Shown here in pieces: positions 8,980 through 17,969 of a DNA stretch of 64,000 nucleotides. The notes beneath the pieces were generated by a model. That model was given only the letters and a program-made list of their open reading frames with translations, made no database searches and had not been told where the DNA came from. The translations under genes and the position numbers were made by a program. Source of the DNA: Actinomycetota bacterium (GTDB taxonomy: Bacteria; Actinomycetota; Actinomycetes; Streptosporangiales; Streptosporangiaceae); NCBI GenBank assembly GCA_027313705.1, contig DAHVDE010000038.1, positions 1-64,000 on the forward strand, read 5' to 3'. The first letter of the stretch is position 1. Every line of letters starts with the position of its first letter.

Positions 8980-9738
8980 CTAGGCGAGCACCGCGCACAG
9001 GAGTCGGTTGTCACCCCGTTGCCAAAGAGTGCCTATTTCGGCGAATCCGGCCGCTGTGAGGGCGTCGACGTGAGTGGCGAGCAGGCCTGAAGGCGAGCCG
9101 TGGTGGCCGCCGCCGGTCTGCTTCCGCTCTCGTTCGGCTACCAGGTCCGCCAGCTCCTGGTCAGCCTTGACCGCCGCCCACCAGCCGGACCAGTCCTCTG
9201 CATGCCCAGCAGGAGCGCGGCGGCGCTCTTCCCGCTCGATGATCGCCCTGCCGATCCTGAGGAGCGTCGGAGCGGTCTGGGCTGACTCCCCCAGGTGATC
9301 TCCGTTCAGCAGCAGGCCACCTGGCCGGAGGGTCTTGGCCAGTTCTGCGTACATGGCGGCGAGGGCGGCAGGGCTGAGCCAGTGCAGCGCTGTGGTGCTG
9401 ACCGCTGCGTCAGCTTGGCGATCAAGGCCAAGCTGAGCGGACCAGCCGGGCACGGCGAGGTCGACTTCCACGAATCGGATCGTGTCTCCGTACGCGGCCC
9501 GGCCGAGACCGAGTAGCAGGGGGTCGGCGTCAGCGGCTACTACTATTGCTTCGGGCAATTGCTTCAGCAGGCGTACCGACAGCGAGCCAGGACCACAGCC
9601 GAGATCGAGCACGAGGGGGTCAGGCCGACCGACTCCCTCGGCGACAGCGTCGATCAGGGCGGTGAAGCGCTCCTCCCGGTCAGGAAGGTTGACCTCCTGC
9701 TGTGCGTCCCAGCGGTCGATCCAGGATTGGATGGACAT
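8980..9738 (-). CDS. Class I SAM-dependent methyltransferase
   Basis: The 252-residue protein has a Rossmann methyltransferase fold: LVLDLGCGPGSLSVRLL (motif I, about 42-58), VVAADADPLLL (motif II), ADAAVSTTALHWLSP (motif IV) and LRPGGLLLNGDHLG. The substrate is unknown; the overall pattern is that of trans-aconitate-like methyltransferases. GAGGGAGAG lies just before the ATG. It is divergent from the CGNR gene. Confidence 0.85.
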   Translation of the reverse strand: MSIQSWIDRWDAQQEVNLPDREERFTALIDAVAEGVGRPDPLVLDLGCGPGSLSVRLLKQLPEAIVVAADADPLLLGLGRAAYGDTIRFVEVDLAVPGWSAQLGLDRQADAAVSTTALHWLSPAALAAMYAELAKTLRPGGLLLNGDHLGESAQTAPTLLRIGRAIIEREERRRAPAGHAEDWSGWWAAVKADQELADLVAERERKQTGGGHHGSPSGLLATHVDALTAAGFAEIGTLWQRGDNRLLCAVLA

Positions 9739-9821
9739 GACTCTCCCTCAGGTAACCGTCTATCCTTGATTAGGTAGTCATAACCCTAGGAAGAATAGGG
9801 AGAAAGTGCGTAACTGGTCAA

Positions 9822-10391
9822 GTGAACTTTAGCAGTCACATCGACGCCGTGGTCACGGTCGCAGTCGAGCTGGTGAACTCGCTCACTCCTGGTGAGGCAC
9901 ATGGCCGAGAGTACGTGCCGCCTGACGGCAAGGAACTGGCTGCGCTGGCAACCGGGGCACTCAGGGCAGGCCGGACGGACACCAGGAACGTCTCCCCGGC
10001 CGAGGCGGCCGAACTAGGCGACCTTGCCTGGGCTATGAGGCTTGTCTTCATCGACGTGGTCGCTGGCCGGCTGGACGAGGCGGCCGGCCAGGTCAACGAG
10101 TTGCTGGCCAGGACTGGTGCCAGGCCGCAGCTGGACCGCCACGATGGCGAACCCTGGCACTTGCACTTCCATGGTCCCACCGATGCGCTGGCGACCGGCT
10201 GGGCAGCCGGCTGTGCGACCGGCCTTGCCGTGGTGCTCGGCAGCGAGTTGCACGGTCGGCTCGGCGTCTGCACGGCAGACCGGTGCGACCGGGTATTCGT
10301 GGACACGTCGAAGAACGGCACCCGGCGGTTCTGCTCAACGGCCTGCCGGAACCGGGTCAAGGCGACCGCGTTCCGCGCCAGGCGGGCCTAG
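9822..10391 (+). CDS. CGNR zinc-finger (ABATE) putative regulator
   Basis: The 189-residue protein ends in a CGNR-type zinc finger: CTADRCDRVFVDTSKNGTRRFCSTACRNRVKATAFR (about 150-185), with four cysteines. The N-terminal part (VVTVAVELVNSLTPG, YVPPDGKELAAL) is the ABATE domain found with it. These proteins are thought to be stress-response transcription factors, mostly in actinobacteria. The GTG start at 9822 has no clear ribosome site. A small frame GTG-to-TAG (9806-9832) preceded by GGGAGAAA overlaps it and could couple translation. Confidence 0.8.
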   Translation: MNFSSHIDAVVTVAVELVNSLTPGEAHGREYVPPDGKELAALATGALRAGRTDTRNVSPAEAAELGDLAWAMRLVFIDVVAGRLDEAAGQVNELLARTGARPQLDRHDGEPWHLHFHGPTDALATGWAAGCATGLAVVLGSELHGRLGVCTADRCDRVFVDTSKNGTRRFCSTACRNRVKATAFRARRA

Positions 10392-10542
10392 GGACGCGGG
10401 CAGGGGGTGACCTTGGCTGGCCACGTGGTCGAGTCCTGGCTCGATATCGGGCGAGCCTTCGGCCGGGTTGGCCAGGCGGCGCTAGCGGCGAGCCGCCGGT
10501 GCCTTGCTGGCGGGTTAAGTGGACCTTGCCTGTGCTGATTTG

Positions 10543-11583
10543 CTAACCGAAAAAGATCTCTGCTTCTTCGAAGCGTTCCGTGGGGACCAGCTTGAGCTGG
10601 TTTACGGCTTCCTCGATGGGCACCTTGACGACCTCGGTCCCTCGGAGCGCGACCATGACGCCTGACTCGCCTGCTGCGACCGCCCGGATGGCGTGGACGC
10701 CGAATCTGGTCGCGAGCACCCGGTCGAAGGCGGTAGGGGTTCCGCCGCGCTGGATGTGCCCGAGGACGGTGGCGCGGGCTTCCTTGCCCGTGCGGCGCTC
10801 GATTTCCTCGGCCAGCATCTGCCCTACCCCGCCAAGACGGGCGTGACCGAAGGAGTCCAGTTTCGCGTTGTCCACCTGAGTGGAGGCCTTCGGGTGTGCG
10901 CCTTCCGCGACTACCACGATGGGGGCGTACCTGGTCTCGAAACGATGCTGCACGTAGTCGCAGACTTCTTCGATGTCGAAGGGACGCTCGGGGATCAAGA
11001 TCACGTTCGCACCGCCGGCGATGCCGGCGTGCAGCGCGATCCAGCCCGCGTTGCGGCCCATGACCTCGACGATCAGCGCCCTGTGGTGGCTCTCCGCCGT
11101 CGTGTGCAGGCGGTCTATGGCCTCCATGGCGATGTTGACTGCGGTGTCAAAACCGAAGGTGAAGTCAGTGGCGCCGAGATCGTTGTCGATCGTCTTGGGG
11201 ACGCCGACTACGCGAAGGCCTGAACCGGCGAGCTTGCTGGCGACACCGAGGGTGTCTTCGCCGCCGATGGCGATCAGGGCATCTACCCCGAGAACGGCCA
11301 GGTTCTCAGTGATCCGCTGCAGGCCGGTCCTGCCGTCCGCGGTGGCCTTGTCCGACAGGGGATTGGTTCGCGATGAGCCGAGGATCGTGCCGCCCCTTGG
11401 CAAGATGCCGCGCACGGCCTGGACGTCGAGCGGCTGCGAGTCGGCCTCGAGCGGGCCGCGCCAGCCGTCTTTGAAGCCGACGAACTCAAAACCGTAGTCG
11501 ACTATACCGGTTCGCACGACCGCGCGGATGACGGCGTTCAGTCCAGGGCAGTCTCCCCCGCCGGTGAGGACTCCGACTCGCAT
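10543..11583 (-). CDS. pfp: 6-phosphofructokinase, pyrophosphate-dependent signature
   Basis: The family A phosphofructokinase (346 residues) interconverts fructose 6-phosphate and fructose 1,6-bisphosphate. Motifs are LTGGGDCPGLNAVIR, GTILGSSRTNP, AIGGEDTLG, VPKTIDNDL, EVMGRNAGWIAL and GHIQRGGTPTAFDR. The two residues that decide the phosphoryl donor are D110 in GGED and K130 in PKTIDND, the pair that marks pyrophosphate-dependent enzymes (glycine at both in ATP enzymes). I therefore call it PPi-dependent, as in Amycolatopsis methanolica. The ATG at 11583 follows GAGAGAGAAACCGG; the longer frame to 11700 overlaps the divergent glpK promoter and is rejected. Confidence 0.88.
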   Translation of the reverse strand: MRVGVLTGGGDCPGLNAVIRAVVRTGIVDYGFEFVGFKDGWRGPLEADSQPLDVQAVRGILPRGGTILGSSRTNPLSDKATADGRTGLQRITENLAVLGVDALIAIGGEDTLGVASKLAGSGLRVVGVPKTIDNDLGATDFTFGFDTAVNIAMEAIDRLHTTAESHHRALIVEVMGRNAGWIALHAGIAGGANVILIPERPFDIEEVCDYVQHRFETRYAPIVVVAEGAHPKASTQVDNAKLDSFGHARLGGVGQMLAEEIERRTGKEARATVLGHIQRGGTPTAFDRVLATRFGVHAIRAVAAGESGVMVALRGTEVVKVPIEEAVNQLKLVPTERFEEAEIFFG

Positions 11584-11647
11584 CCGGTTTCTCTCTCTCG
11601 TGCCAGTTCCATCGCTGACTATCGGTTCGCCCGCCACACTAGTCGCT

Positions 11648-13159
11648 ATGAGCGTGCTCGCGATCGACGCCGGGACAACCGGCGTCACAGCGCTAATCAT
11701 TACTGCGGACGGGCAGGTGGCTGGCCGGGGTTACGCCGAGTTCAGTCAGTATTTTCCCGAGCCTGGCTGGGTGGAACAGGAGCCAGCTGAGATCTGGGAT
11801 GCCACGCTCGCGGCTGGCCGGCTCGCGCTTGCAGCGGACGCTGGTGCCGAGCCGGTGACCTGCGTCGGGATCACCAACCAGCGGGAGACCGCCGTGCTGT
11901 GGGACCGGCGGACGCTAGCCGCGCCGTGCCGTGCGATCGTGTGGCAGGACCGGCGGACGGCACGGATTTGCACCGAATTGCGGGAGGCCGGGCACGAAGA
12001 GCGGGTAGCCGAGCTTACCGGACTGCGGATCGACCCGTATTTCACAGGGACTAAGCTCACCTGGCTCTCGCGGCAGGCTTCGGCCACTTCGGCGTGGGAG
12101 GGGGTGCTTTCCGGCGACGTCGCCGTGGGCACGGTGGACTCCTACCTGATCGCACGGCTTACCGCCGGGCGCAAGCAGGTGACTGATGCGTCCAACGCCA
12201 GCCGTACGCTGCTTTTCGACATTCATGCCGGGATGTGGTCGGCCGAGCTTTGCTCGCTGTTCGGCGTGCCTGCCGAGGCACTGCCCGAAGTAGTGCCTTC
12301 CTGGGGCGTGCTTGGATCGACCGATCCGGCTGAGTTTCTCGGGCTGTCCTTGCCGATCGCGGGGGTTGCCGGTGACCAGCAAGCGGCACTTTTCGGGCAA
12401 GCTTGCTATGCGACGGGTAACTCGAAGTGCACCTACGGCACCGGCTCTTTCGTGCTCGCTAACACCGGCGCGCGGATCGTCCGGTCATCGGCCGGGTTGT
12501 TGTCAACGGTGGCGTGGATGTCGCCTGAGCGGGAACTTACCTATGCGCTTGAGGGGTCGGTGTTCGTTACCGGTGCCGCCGTGCAGTGGCTGCGCGACGG
12601 ACTCGGGTTGATCCGCAGTGCTGCAGAAAGTGAGGCCCTGGCACGCTCGGTCGCTGACGCAGGCGGTGTGGTTTTCGTGCCGGCGCTCACCGGACTCGGC
12701 GCACCCGACTGGGACCCTGACGCGCGGGGAGCCATCTTCGGGCTGACTCGCGGAGTAACGGCCGGGCATCTGGCCAGGGCGACGCTCGAGGCCATCGCGT
12801 TTGAAGTGCGGGACGTGGTCGAGGTGATGGCGTCGGAGATGGGGGCGGTAGAGGACACGTCCGCAGCCGGGGCCGGGGTGCTGCGGGTGGATGGCGGCGC
12901 CGCAGCTAACGACCTGCTGATGCAGGTACAGGCTGACCAGCTTCAGGTTCCAATCGAGCGGCCGGTCGTGGCGGAAACCACCGCGCTCGGCGCGGCATGC
13001 CTCGCCGGGCTGGGTACCGGCGTGTGGTCCTCGACCGCTGAACTGGCGGCGACCTGGATGCTCGACCGCCGGTTCGAGCCTGGCGAACGTGACGACGCGG
13101 CATACCTGCGCTGGCGCGAGGCCGTACGGCGGTCCATGCACTGGGCCGACTTCGCCTGA
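11648..13159 (+). CDS. glpK: Glycerol kinase (FGGY family)
   Basis: The 503-residue FGGY kinase phosphorylates glycerol to sn-glycerol 3-phosphate. Diagnostic segments are AIDAGTTGVTALI, FPEPGWVEQEPAEIWDA, GITNQRETAVLWDR, IVWQDRRT, TKLTWL, GTVDSYLIARLT, GDQQAALFGQACY, YGTGSFVLANTG and LRVDGGAAANDLLMQ. The ATG at 11648 lacks a ribosome site; CACACT lies seven bases upstream, so a leaderless mRNA is likely. It is divergent from the phosphofructokinase. Its product could feed the acyltransferase gene that follows on the opposite strand. Confidence 0.93.
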   Translation: MSVLAIDAGTTGVTALIITADGQVAGRGYAEFSQYFPEPGWVEQEPAEIWDATLAAGRLALAADAGAEPVTCVGITNQRETAVLWDRRTLAAPCRAIVWQDRRTARICTELREAGHEERVAELTGLRIDPYFTGTKLTWLSRQASATSAWEGVLSGDVAVGTVDSYLIARLTAGRKQVTDASNASRTLLFDIHAGMWSAELCSLFGVPAEALPEVVPSWGVLGSTDPAEFLGLSLPIAGVAGDQQAALFGQACYATGNSKCTYGTGSFVLANTGARIVRSSAGLLSTVAWMSPERELTYALEGSVFVTGAAVQWLRDGLGLIRSAAESEALARSVADAGGVVFVPALTGLGAPDWDPDARGAIFGLTRGVTAGHLARATLEAIAFEVRDVVEVMASEMGAVEDTSAAGAGVLRVDGGAAANDLLMQVQADQLQVPIERPVVAETTALGAACLAGLGTGVWSSTAELAATWMLDRRFEPGERDDAAYLRWREAVRRSMHWADFA

Positions 13160-13169
13160 TCCGCTGCCC

Positions 13170-14087
13170 CTAGCCCGCCGCCCGGGCGCCGGGCGAGGGC
13201 GGTAAGTCGGAGGCCGCATTCCTTCTGGCCGGTGCCGAACTGGTGGCCGGCGGGGCGGCAGGGTCGGGGATCTTGACCGGCGTTGCCTCGCTACCGGTGC
13301 CGCCGACGCCGGCGCCGGCGCCGGTGCCGGTGCCCGAAGTCCCGGCAGCGACGCCGCTCGCGGATGCGGCTCTCCTGGAACCGGCGCTACCGGCGCTACC
13401 GGCGCTGCCGGCGGCGAGGCGGGTCTTATGGCCCTGGGCGTACTCGTCCACGTACTCTTGGCCGGACAGTTTCATGATGTTGTAGATGACCTCGTCGGTG
13501 ACGGCACGCAACACGATGCGGTCGTTCTCGAGGCCGTAGTACCTGGAGAAGTCGAGCGGCGGACCGAACATCACCCCTGGCCTGATCGCCAGCCTCGGCG
13601 TGATCCGTCCAGGCGGCTGGAACTCGAAGCCTCCGATCATGGCGCAGGGAATGACCGGCACCCTGGCCTCAAGCGCCAGCCTGGCGACGCCGGTCTTGCC
13701 GCGGAAAAGCCTGCCGTCCGGAGTACGGGTGCCCTCGGGATAGATGCCGAGGAGGTGCCCGCCGGCCAGGACTCGCAGGCCGGTGGCCAGGGCACGTTCG
13801 CTCGCCTCACCGCCAGACCTGTCCACGGGAATCTGACCGACGCTGCTGAAGAAGGCCCGGCTGAACAGGCCTTTCAGGCCGCGCCCGGTGAAATATTCAG
13901 ACTTAGCGAGGAAGACGACCTTGCGCGGCAGTGGCAGCGGCGCGAAGAAGTGATCGGAGAACGAGAGATGGTTGCTTGCGATGATCGCCGGGCCGGTCCT
14001 CGGCACGTACTGAGTACCCTTGGCCCATGGCCGGAACACCAGCCGAAGCATGGGTGCCAGGATCGCCTTGACCAGCCAGTAGAACAC
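13170..14087 (-). CDS. 1-acyl-sn-glycerol-3-phosphate acyltransferase (PlsC family)
   Basis: This is a membrane-associated lysophosphatidate-type acyltransferase. The catalytic motif is NHLSFSD (HX4D, about residues 39-45), followed by VFLAKSEYFTG, GQIPVDRSGG and GIYPEGTRTPDG. The core ends near residue 220. The last 80 or so residues are low-complexity: runs of AGS, then Gly/Thr/Ala/Val repeats and a Pro/Ala tail. That tail is not part of the family and varies between homologues. The GTG start at 14087 has no ribosome site; AATCAT six bases upstream could be a leaderless -10. Confidence 0.9.
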   Translation of the reverse strand: MFYWLVKAILAPMLRLVFRPWAKGTQYVPRTGPAIIASNHLSFSDHFFAPLPLPRKVVFLAKSEYFTGRGLKGLFSRAFFSSVGQIPVDRSGGEASERALATGLRVLAGGHLLGIYPEGTRTPDGRLFRGKTGVARLALEARVPVIPCAMIGGFEFQPPGRITPRLAIRPGVMFGPPLDFSRYYGLENDRIVLRAVTDEVIYNIMKLSGQEYVDEYAQGHKTRLAAGSAGSAGSAGSRRAASASGVAAGTSGTGTGAGAGVGGTGSEATPVKIPDPAAPPATSSAPARRNAASDLPPSPGARAAG

Positions 14088-14282
14088 CTAACCATGATTC
14101 CACGCCGGCCGCGACATGCGAACCGTCGCAGCCAGGAATCGGGCCATCTTCTGAGACCTGGCTGTGAGGTGACTAAGAACCTCGCATCTAGCACCTGCGG
14201 AATATGCCGCGACATGCGACGATTCGGGAATACTCCAGTTCAGGAGCTGCCGGGACGCTAGCGCGCCAGGGAGGATCACGAC

Positions 14283-15041
14283 ATGCCAGTGCTGCCAGGT
14301 GCCGAGGCCTTTCACCACGATGGCGACAGGACAGGCGTCCTGCTATGCCACGGGTTCACCGGATCGCCGCAGTCGTTGCGTCCCTGGGCCGAGTTCCTGG
14401 CGGACGCCGGGCTGGCCGTGAGCCTGCCCAGGCTGCCCGGACACGGAACGACCTGGCAGGATATGGCGACCACGCGATGGGAAGATTGGTACGCCGAGGC
14501 CGATCGCGCCCTAGGTGAACTGCGCGCGAACGCCGACGAGATCTTCGTGATGGGCCTGTCGATGGGAGCGTGCCTGGCGCTGCGACTGGCCGAATTGCAC
14601 GGCCCAGCCGTAGGCGGACTGGTGCTCGTCAATCCTTCGCTGACGGCCGAGACTAAGTTGTTCCTGCTGGCACCCGTGATGAAACTGGTCGTGCCCTCGC
14701 TCAAGGGGATCGCGAGCGACATCAAGAAGCCAGGAGTCACTGAACTCGCCTACGACCGGGTTCCAGTGAAGGCGGCCGCGACCCTGCCAGGCCTATGGAA
14801 AGTTACCACCAAGCACCTGGATCAGGTCAGCCAGCCGGTTCTGGTCTTCCAGAGCACGGTCGATCACGTCTGCGGCAAGGCCAACGTCGAGATACTGCGC
14901 CGGGCATTGCCGCACAATCAGCTTGAGGTCAGGAAATGCCCTGACAGCTATCACGTCGCAACGCTGGACAACGATGCGGACGCGATCTTCACAGGAAGCC
15001 TGGATTTCGTTCGTTCACACAGTCATGCGGGAAAGGAATGA
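14283..15041 (+). CDS. Alpha/beta hydrolase, carboxylesterase/monoacylglycerol lipase type
   Basis: The 252-residue protein resembles Geobacillus Est30 carboxylesterase. GVLLCHGFTGSPQSLRPWAEFLA carries the oxyanion loop, GLSMGACLALRLAE the nucleophile elbow (serine near 98), VFQSTVDHVC the acid and SYHVATLDND the histidine. GGGAGGATCACGAC precedes the ATG. It overlaps no gene and is followed after 4 bp by the next gene, so the two form an operon. Confidence 0.9.
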   Translation: MPVLPGAEAFHHDGDRTGVLLCHGFTGSPQSLRPWAEFLADAGLAVSLPRLPGHGTTWQDMATTRWEDWYAEADRALGELRANADEIFVMGLSMGACLALRLAELHGPAVGGLVLVNPSLTAETKLFLLAPVMKLVVPSLKGIASDIKKPGVTELAYDRVPVKAAATLPGLWKVTTKHLDQVSQPVLVFQSTVDHVCGKANVEILRRALPHNQLEVRKCPDSYHVATLDNDADAIFTGSLDFVRSHSHAGKE

Positions 15042-15045
15042 CAGG

Positions 15046-15900
15046 ATGGACGACGAAGGAATTCCACCGCAAGCTGGTGAGAGACGATCGGGCGAGGATG
15101 CGGGGGGCACCGTGGAGCGCGACGTGGGCGAAGACGAGGGCCGCGACCAGGCGGCCTGGCGCGATCTGGTGGCCCGGCTTGAATTGCCGACGCCGGTAGA
15201 TCTGGCTGACGCGCCCTGGCCAGACCGGGAAAATCTCGGCCAGAAGCCAGCCCGGAACCAGACGAGCACGGGCCCTGACCACGTGACTACCCAGGAGAAA
15301 GACGCGACCGCGTCGCCCGCAGGTGATCGCGGCACCTCATCAAGCACAAAACACGACAAGGGCCCGCCAGACCGCACCAGGGTCATCAGGCCCGCCGGGT
15401 TCACGAAGTTCTGCGGCCCGGCAGGCGGGCAGGCGGGCACGCAGGCACCAGGCAGTGCATCTGGTCCGGCCTGGCCTGCTGGCGAGGTAATCGGTCCAGC
15501 TAAGGGGCAAGCGATCAGGCCATCCGGCCAGGCCTTCGGGCCGACGCCCTGGCCTGCGTTCGGGTCGGCGGATTCAGGCATCGATGGCGTGCTCGGCAGC
15601 CCGCGCGACTATCAGGTCGCCGACGAGGATGACTTCCCTGACGGGTACGAGGACGAGCGCTACATTCCCCCGCCGCTGCCCCCGTTGCCTAAGCTCGACC
15701 CGATAGCTAAGGGTGCCTGGATCGCCCTCTTCGGCGGGCCAGGCTACCTGCTGCTTGCCACGTTGCTCGGCTGGCAGCTGGCTGGCTGGTCAGAACTCGC
15801 GGCGGTGATCGCGTTCGTCGCAGGATTCGTGGTACTGGTGTTCCGCCTCGGCGATGGCCCGTCCAAGAAGGACGGCCCCGACCAGGGAGCCGTCGTCTAG
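15046..15900 (+). CDS. Conserved actinobacterial membrane protein, disordered N-terminus and two helices
   Basis: The 284-residue protein has no recognised enzyme domain. Residues 1-205 are polar and rich in Gly, Pro, Ala and Gln, with acidic patches, and are probably disordered. A conserved DFPDGYEDERYIPPPLPPLPKLDP segment (about 203-226) precedes two membrane helices (GAWIALFGGPGYLLLATLLGWQ and AAVIAFVAGFVVLVFRL). The ATG at 15046 follows GAAAGG and starts four bases after the hydrolase stop. Function unknown; the pairing with the lipase gene suggests joint expression. Confidence 0.75.
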   Translation: MDDEGIPPQAGERRSGEDAGGTVERDVGEDEGRDQAAWRDLVARLELPTPVDLADAPWPDRENLGQKPARNQTSTGPDHVTTQEKDATASPAGDRGTSSSTKHDKGPPDRTRVIRPAGFTKFCGPAGGQAGTQAPGSASGPAWPAGEVIGPAKGQAIRPSGQAFGPTPWPAFGSADSGIDGVLGSPRDYQVADEDDFPDGYEDERYIPPPLPPLPKLDPIAKGAWIALFGGPGYLLLATLLGWQLAGWSELAAVIAFVAGFVVLVFRLGDGPSKKDGPDQGAVV

Positions 15901-15907
15901 CGGTCGA

Positions 15908-16852
15908 TCACCGGCTCCTGGCCAGGTCGGCCGCGCCGATCAGCCCGGCCTCAGGGCCTAGCTCGGCCAGGACGATCTCGGCATGCTGCCTGAACTGGCG
16001 CCCGGTCAACTCGTGATCGAACGCAGCCCTGACCTTCGCCAGGAACAGGTCACCGGCATCCGATACACCACCGCCGAGCACGAAGCAGCCAGGATCGAGT
16101 ATGGCCGCCAGGTCAGCCAGCCCGGCTCCGAGCCAGCCACCGATGATTTCGAAGCACCGCAGCGCGGCGGCGTCGCCCTCACGGGCCGCGGTCATGACTT
16201 CAGGCCCGGTTATTCCCTCCGGCTTGCCACCGGCCAGTTGCAGTAGCCTGACCGCCGCGCCAGGCGACCGCCTGGCGAACTCCTGCGCCTCGGCGACCAG
16301 GGCACTGCCGCTGGCGTACTGCTCCCAGCAGCCGCGGTTGCCGCAACCGCAAAGACGGCCATCGGGCACCACGCGATAGTGCCCTGGCTCGCCGGCCATG
16401 CCCCATCGTCCTCGGTAAAGCTGGCCGCCGAGCACGATTCCCGCCCCGATCCCCGTGCCGATGGTGATCAGGATGACGTGCTCGTGGCCCCGGCCCGCCC
16501 CGAGCTTGGTCTCCGCCCAGGCAGCCGCGTTGGCGTCGTTCTCGACGAAAACCGGCTTGCCCACCCGGTCTTCGACCTGCCTGGCCACGGGCTCTTCCCG
16601 CCAGGCCAGGTTGGGCGCGAACATGACCGCGGACCTGCTTTCTTCTACGAAGCCAGCAGCCCCGATACCGATCACCTCGACGTCGTGCCTGCGCAGCAGG
16701 TCACGGATGGCGTCGCTGATCTCGTCGATCGTCGCGTGCGGATCGGCGGCCGGGGTCGGCCGCTTCACCATCTCGATTATCGAACCCTTCGCATCGACTA
16801 CGCCGGCGGCGATCTTCGTACCGCCGACGTCAACCCCGATGGCCAGGCTCAT
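15908..16852 (-). CDS. glkA: ROK-family glucokinase
   Basis: The 314-residue protein phosphorylates glucose, and in actinomycetes this enzyme also takes part in glucose repression. Features are the phosphate loop GVDVGGTKIAAGVVD, FVENDANAAAWAE, GTGIGAGIVLGG, the ROK substrate motif EPGHYRVV and the zinc site CGCGNRGCWEQYASG. The start overlaps the end of the upstream gene by 23 bases, so it is part of a co-directional unit with the SRPBCC and DUF-type genes. Confidence 0.95.
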   Translation of the reverse strand: MSLAIGVDVGGTKIAAGVVDAKGSIIEMVKRPTPAADPHATIDEISDAIRDLLRRHDVEVIGIGAAGFVEESRSAVMFAPNLAWREEPVARQVEDRVGKPVFVENDANAAAWAETKLGAGRGHEHVILITIGTGIGAGIVLGGQLYRGRWGMAGEPGHYRVVPDGRLCGCGNRGCWEQYASGSALVAEAQEFARRSPGAAVRLLQLAGGKPEGITGPEVMTAAREGDAAALRCFEIIGGWLGAGLADLAAILDPGCFVLGGGVSDAGDLFLAKVRAAFDHELTGRQFRQHAEIVLAELGPEAGLIGAADLARSR

Positions 16853-17471
16853 GCTGTCTCTTTTCGCTTACGTCGGCCTCGCCGGCCTCCGCGTGGTCAC
16901 TGTCCTTCGAGCCCGCCTCAGGCGGGCGGTAGGCCAGTATCGCGTCCAGGCCGGAAAGCGCATCGCGGGCGGCACCGGCCAGCGCGTCCGCGGCACCGTA
17001 CCAGGCCGGCACTCCAGATCCCCTCTCGCTGCGGTGACCTGCGCCGCCGCCAGCGGAGCGGCCTGACGCCGGCTTGGCTGCCGAACTCGTAGCTGACCTC
17101 GTGGATGCCTGCGCGGCCGCCTGGGCCTGCGCCTGCGCCATTCGCCGCGCGGCCCGGCAAATCGGGCACCAAGCGCACTCTGGCGCCTGGTCGAGCGCAT
17201 CAGGTGGTTCGGTCGTCGCGGTGGCCCAGACATCCTCGTTACCAGCACGGGATCCGCGGATCGCCCGCTTGACCTGATCGCCTAGGTCGTCCCTGACGTT
17301 GCGCGCACTCGTCTTGATCAGCCAGCGCTGAAAGTCGCCGCTCAGTTCGGAGACCCGACGCTCCCACGGTGTAGGCGACTCGGCCTGCCCGTCGCCGCGC
17401 TGCCCGTCGCCGCGCTGCCCGCCTGACGGCGGCGGCCCGCCTCGGTCTGTCCCGTCTGACCGCTCACTCAC
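16830..17471 (-). CDS. Conserved actinobacterial protein of unknown function (DUF5304-like)
   Basis: The 213-residue protein sits between an SRPBCC gene and glucokinase, the position of a DUF5304-type protein in streptomycetes. The N-terminus is hydrophilic with a duplicated RGDGQ. The recognisable core is WERRVSELSGDFQRWLIKTSARNVRDDLGDQVKRAIRG (about 37-74) and ECAWCPICRAARRM (about 98-111), whose three cysteines could bind metal. The rest is Ala/Gln-rich. It overlaps the SRPBCC gene by four bases (ATGA) and glkA by 23, so all three are coupled. No function is assigned. Confidence 0.7.
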   Translation of the reverse strand: MSERSDGTDRGGPPPSGGQRGDGQRGDGQAESPTPWERRVSELSGDFQRWLIKTSARNVRDDLGDQVKRAIRGSRAGNEDVWATATTEPPDALDQAPECAWCPICRAARRMAQAQAQAAAQASTRSATSSAAKPASGRSAGGGAGHRSERGSGVPAWYGAADALAGAARDALSGLDAILAYRPPEAGSKDSDHAEAGEADVSEKRQHEPGHRG

Positions 17472-17932
17472 TGGCCATCACCACTTCCGCCAGCGACCTG
17501 CACGGCGCGGCTACGCAACCCTTTAAGCGCTGTATCGATGATTGTCTTCTCGGCTCGTCGCTTCAGCATGCCAGGCATCGGCACAGCAAGGCCGACGGCT
17601 AGCTCGTATGTCACTGTAGTGCGGTCAGCCGACTCCTCAGACAACAGATATGCACCAGACATGTCGGATATCATGCTGCCTCGTTCGGCAAGGTCCCACC
17701 TGACCTCGTCGTTGCCCTGCCATCGGTACTCAAGCACATAGCGATCCTTGACGACTCCGGCATCCAGCACGAACCGGACCCGTTCCGGGCGCCCGTCAGT
17801 GTCTGACCCTTCCACCTCGGCCGCTTTGACCCCTGAAGCCCATTGTGGATAAGCACCGAAATCGGCGATAACAGCCATGATGACCGACTTAGGCGCGTCG
17901 ATCTTCATCATCGAGGAAGTCTTGTCGGCCAT
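17468..17932 (-). CDS. SRPBCC (START/polyketide-cyclase-like) protein
   Basis: This 154-residue protein has the helix-grip pattern of SRPBCC ligand-binding proteins: SSMMKIDAPKSVIMAVIADFGAYPQWASGVKAAEVEG at the start, then DGRPERVRFVLDAG and DRYVLEYRW strands. A small hydrophobic ligand is likely but unknown. A -10 TACGCT (minus strand, 17945-17940) lies seven bases before the ATG, so this gene may begin a leaderless transcript that continues into the next gene and glkA. Confidence 0.85.
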   Translation of the reverse strand: MADKTSSMMKIDAPKSVIMAVIADFGAYPQWASGVKAAEVEGSDTDGRPERVRFVLDAGVVKDRYVLEYRWQGNDEVRWDLAERGSMISDMSGAYLLSEESADRTTVTYELAVGLAVPMPGMLKRRAEKTIIDTALKGLRSRAVQVAGGSGDGQ

Positions 17933-17969
17933 GTGGCTGAGCGTACCTCGCGGTATCGCCGACAGCCGG

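Noticed and set aside
8591-8998. Minus-strand Gly/Arg/Cys-rich proteins in the repeat block
   Set aside because: Several frames are open at once through a low-complexity GC-rich repeat; no ribosome site or family resemblance.
14088-14318. Minus-strand frame between the acyltransferase and the esterase
   Set aside because: It overlaps the esterase start region, has no ribosome site and resembles no family.
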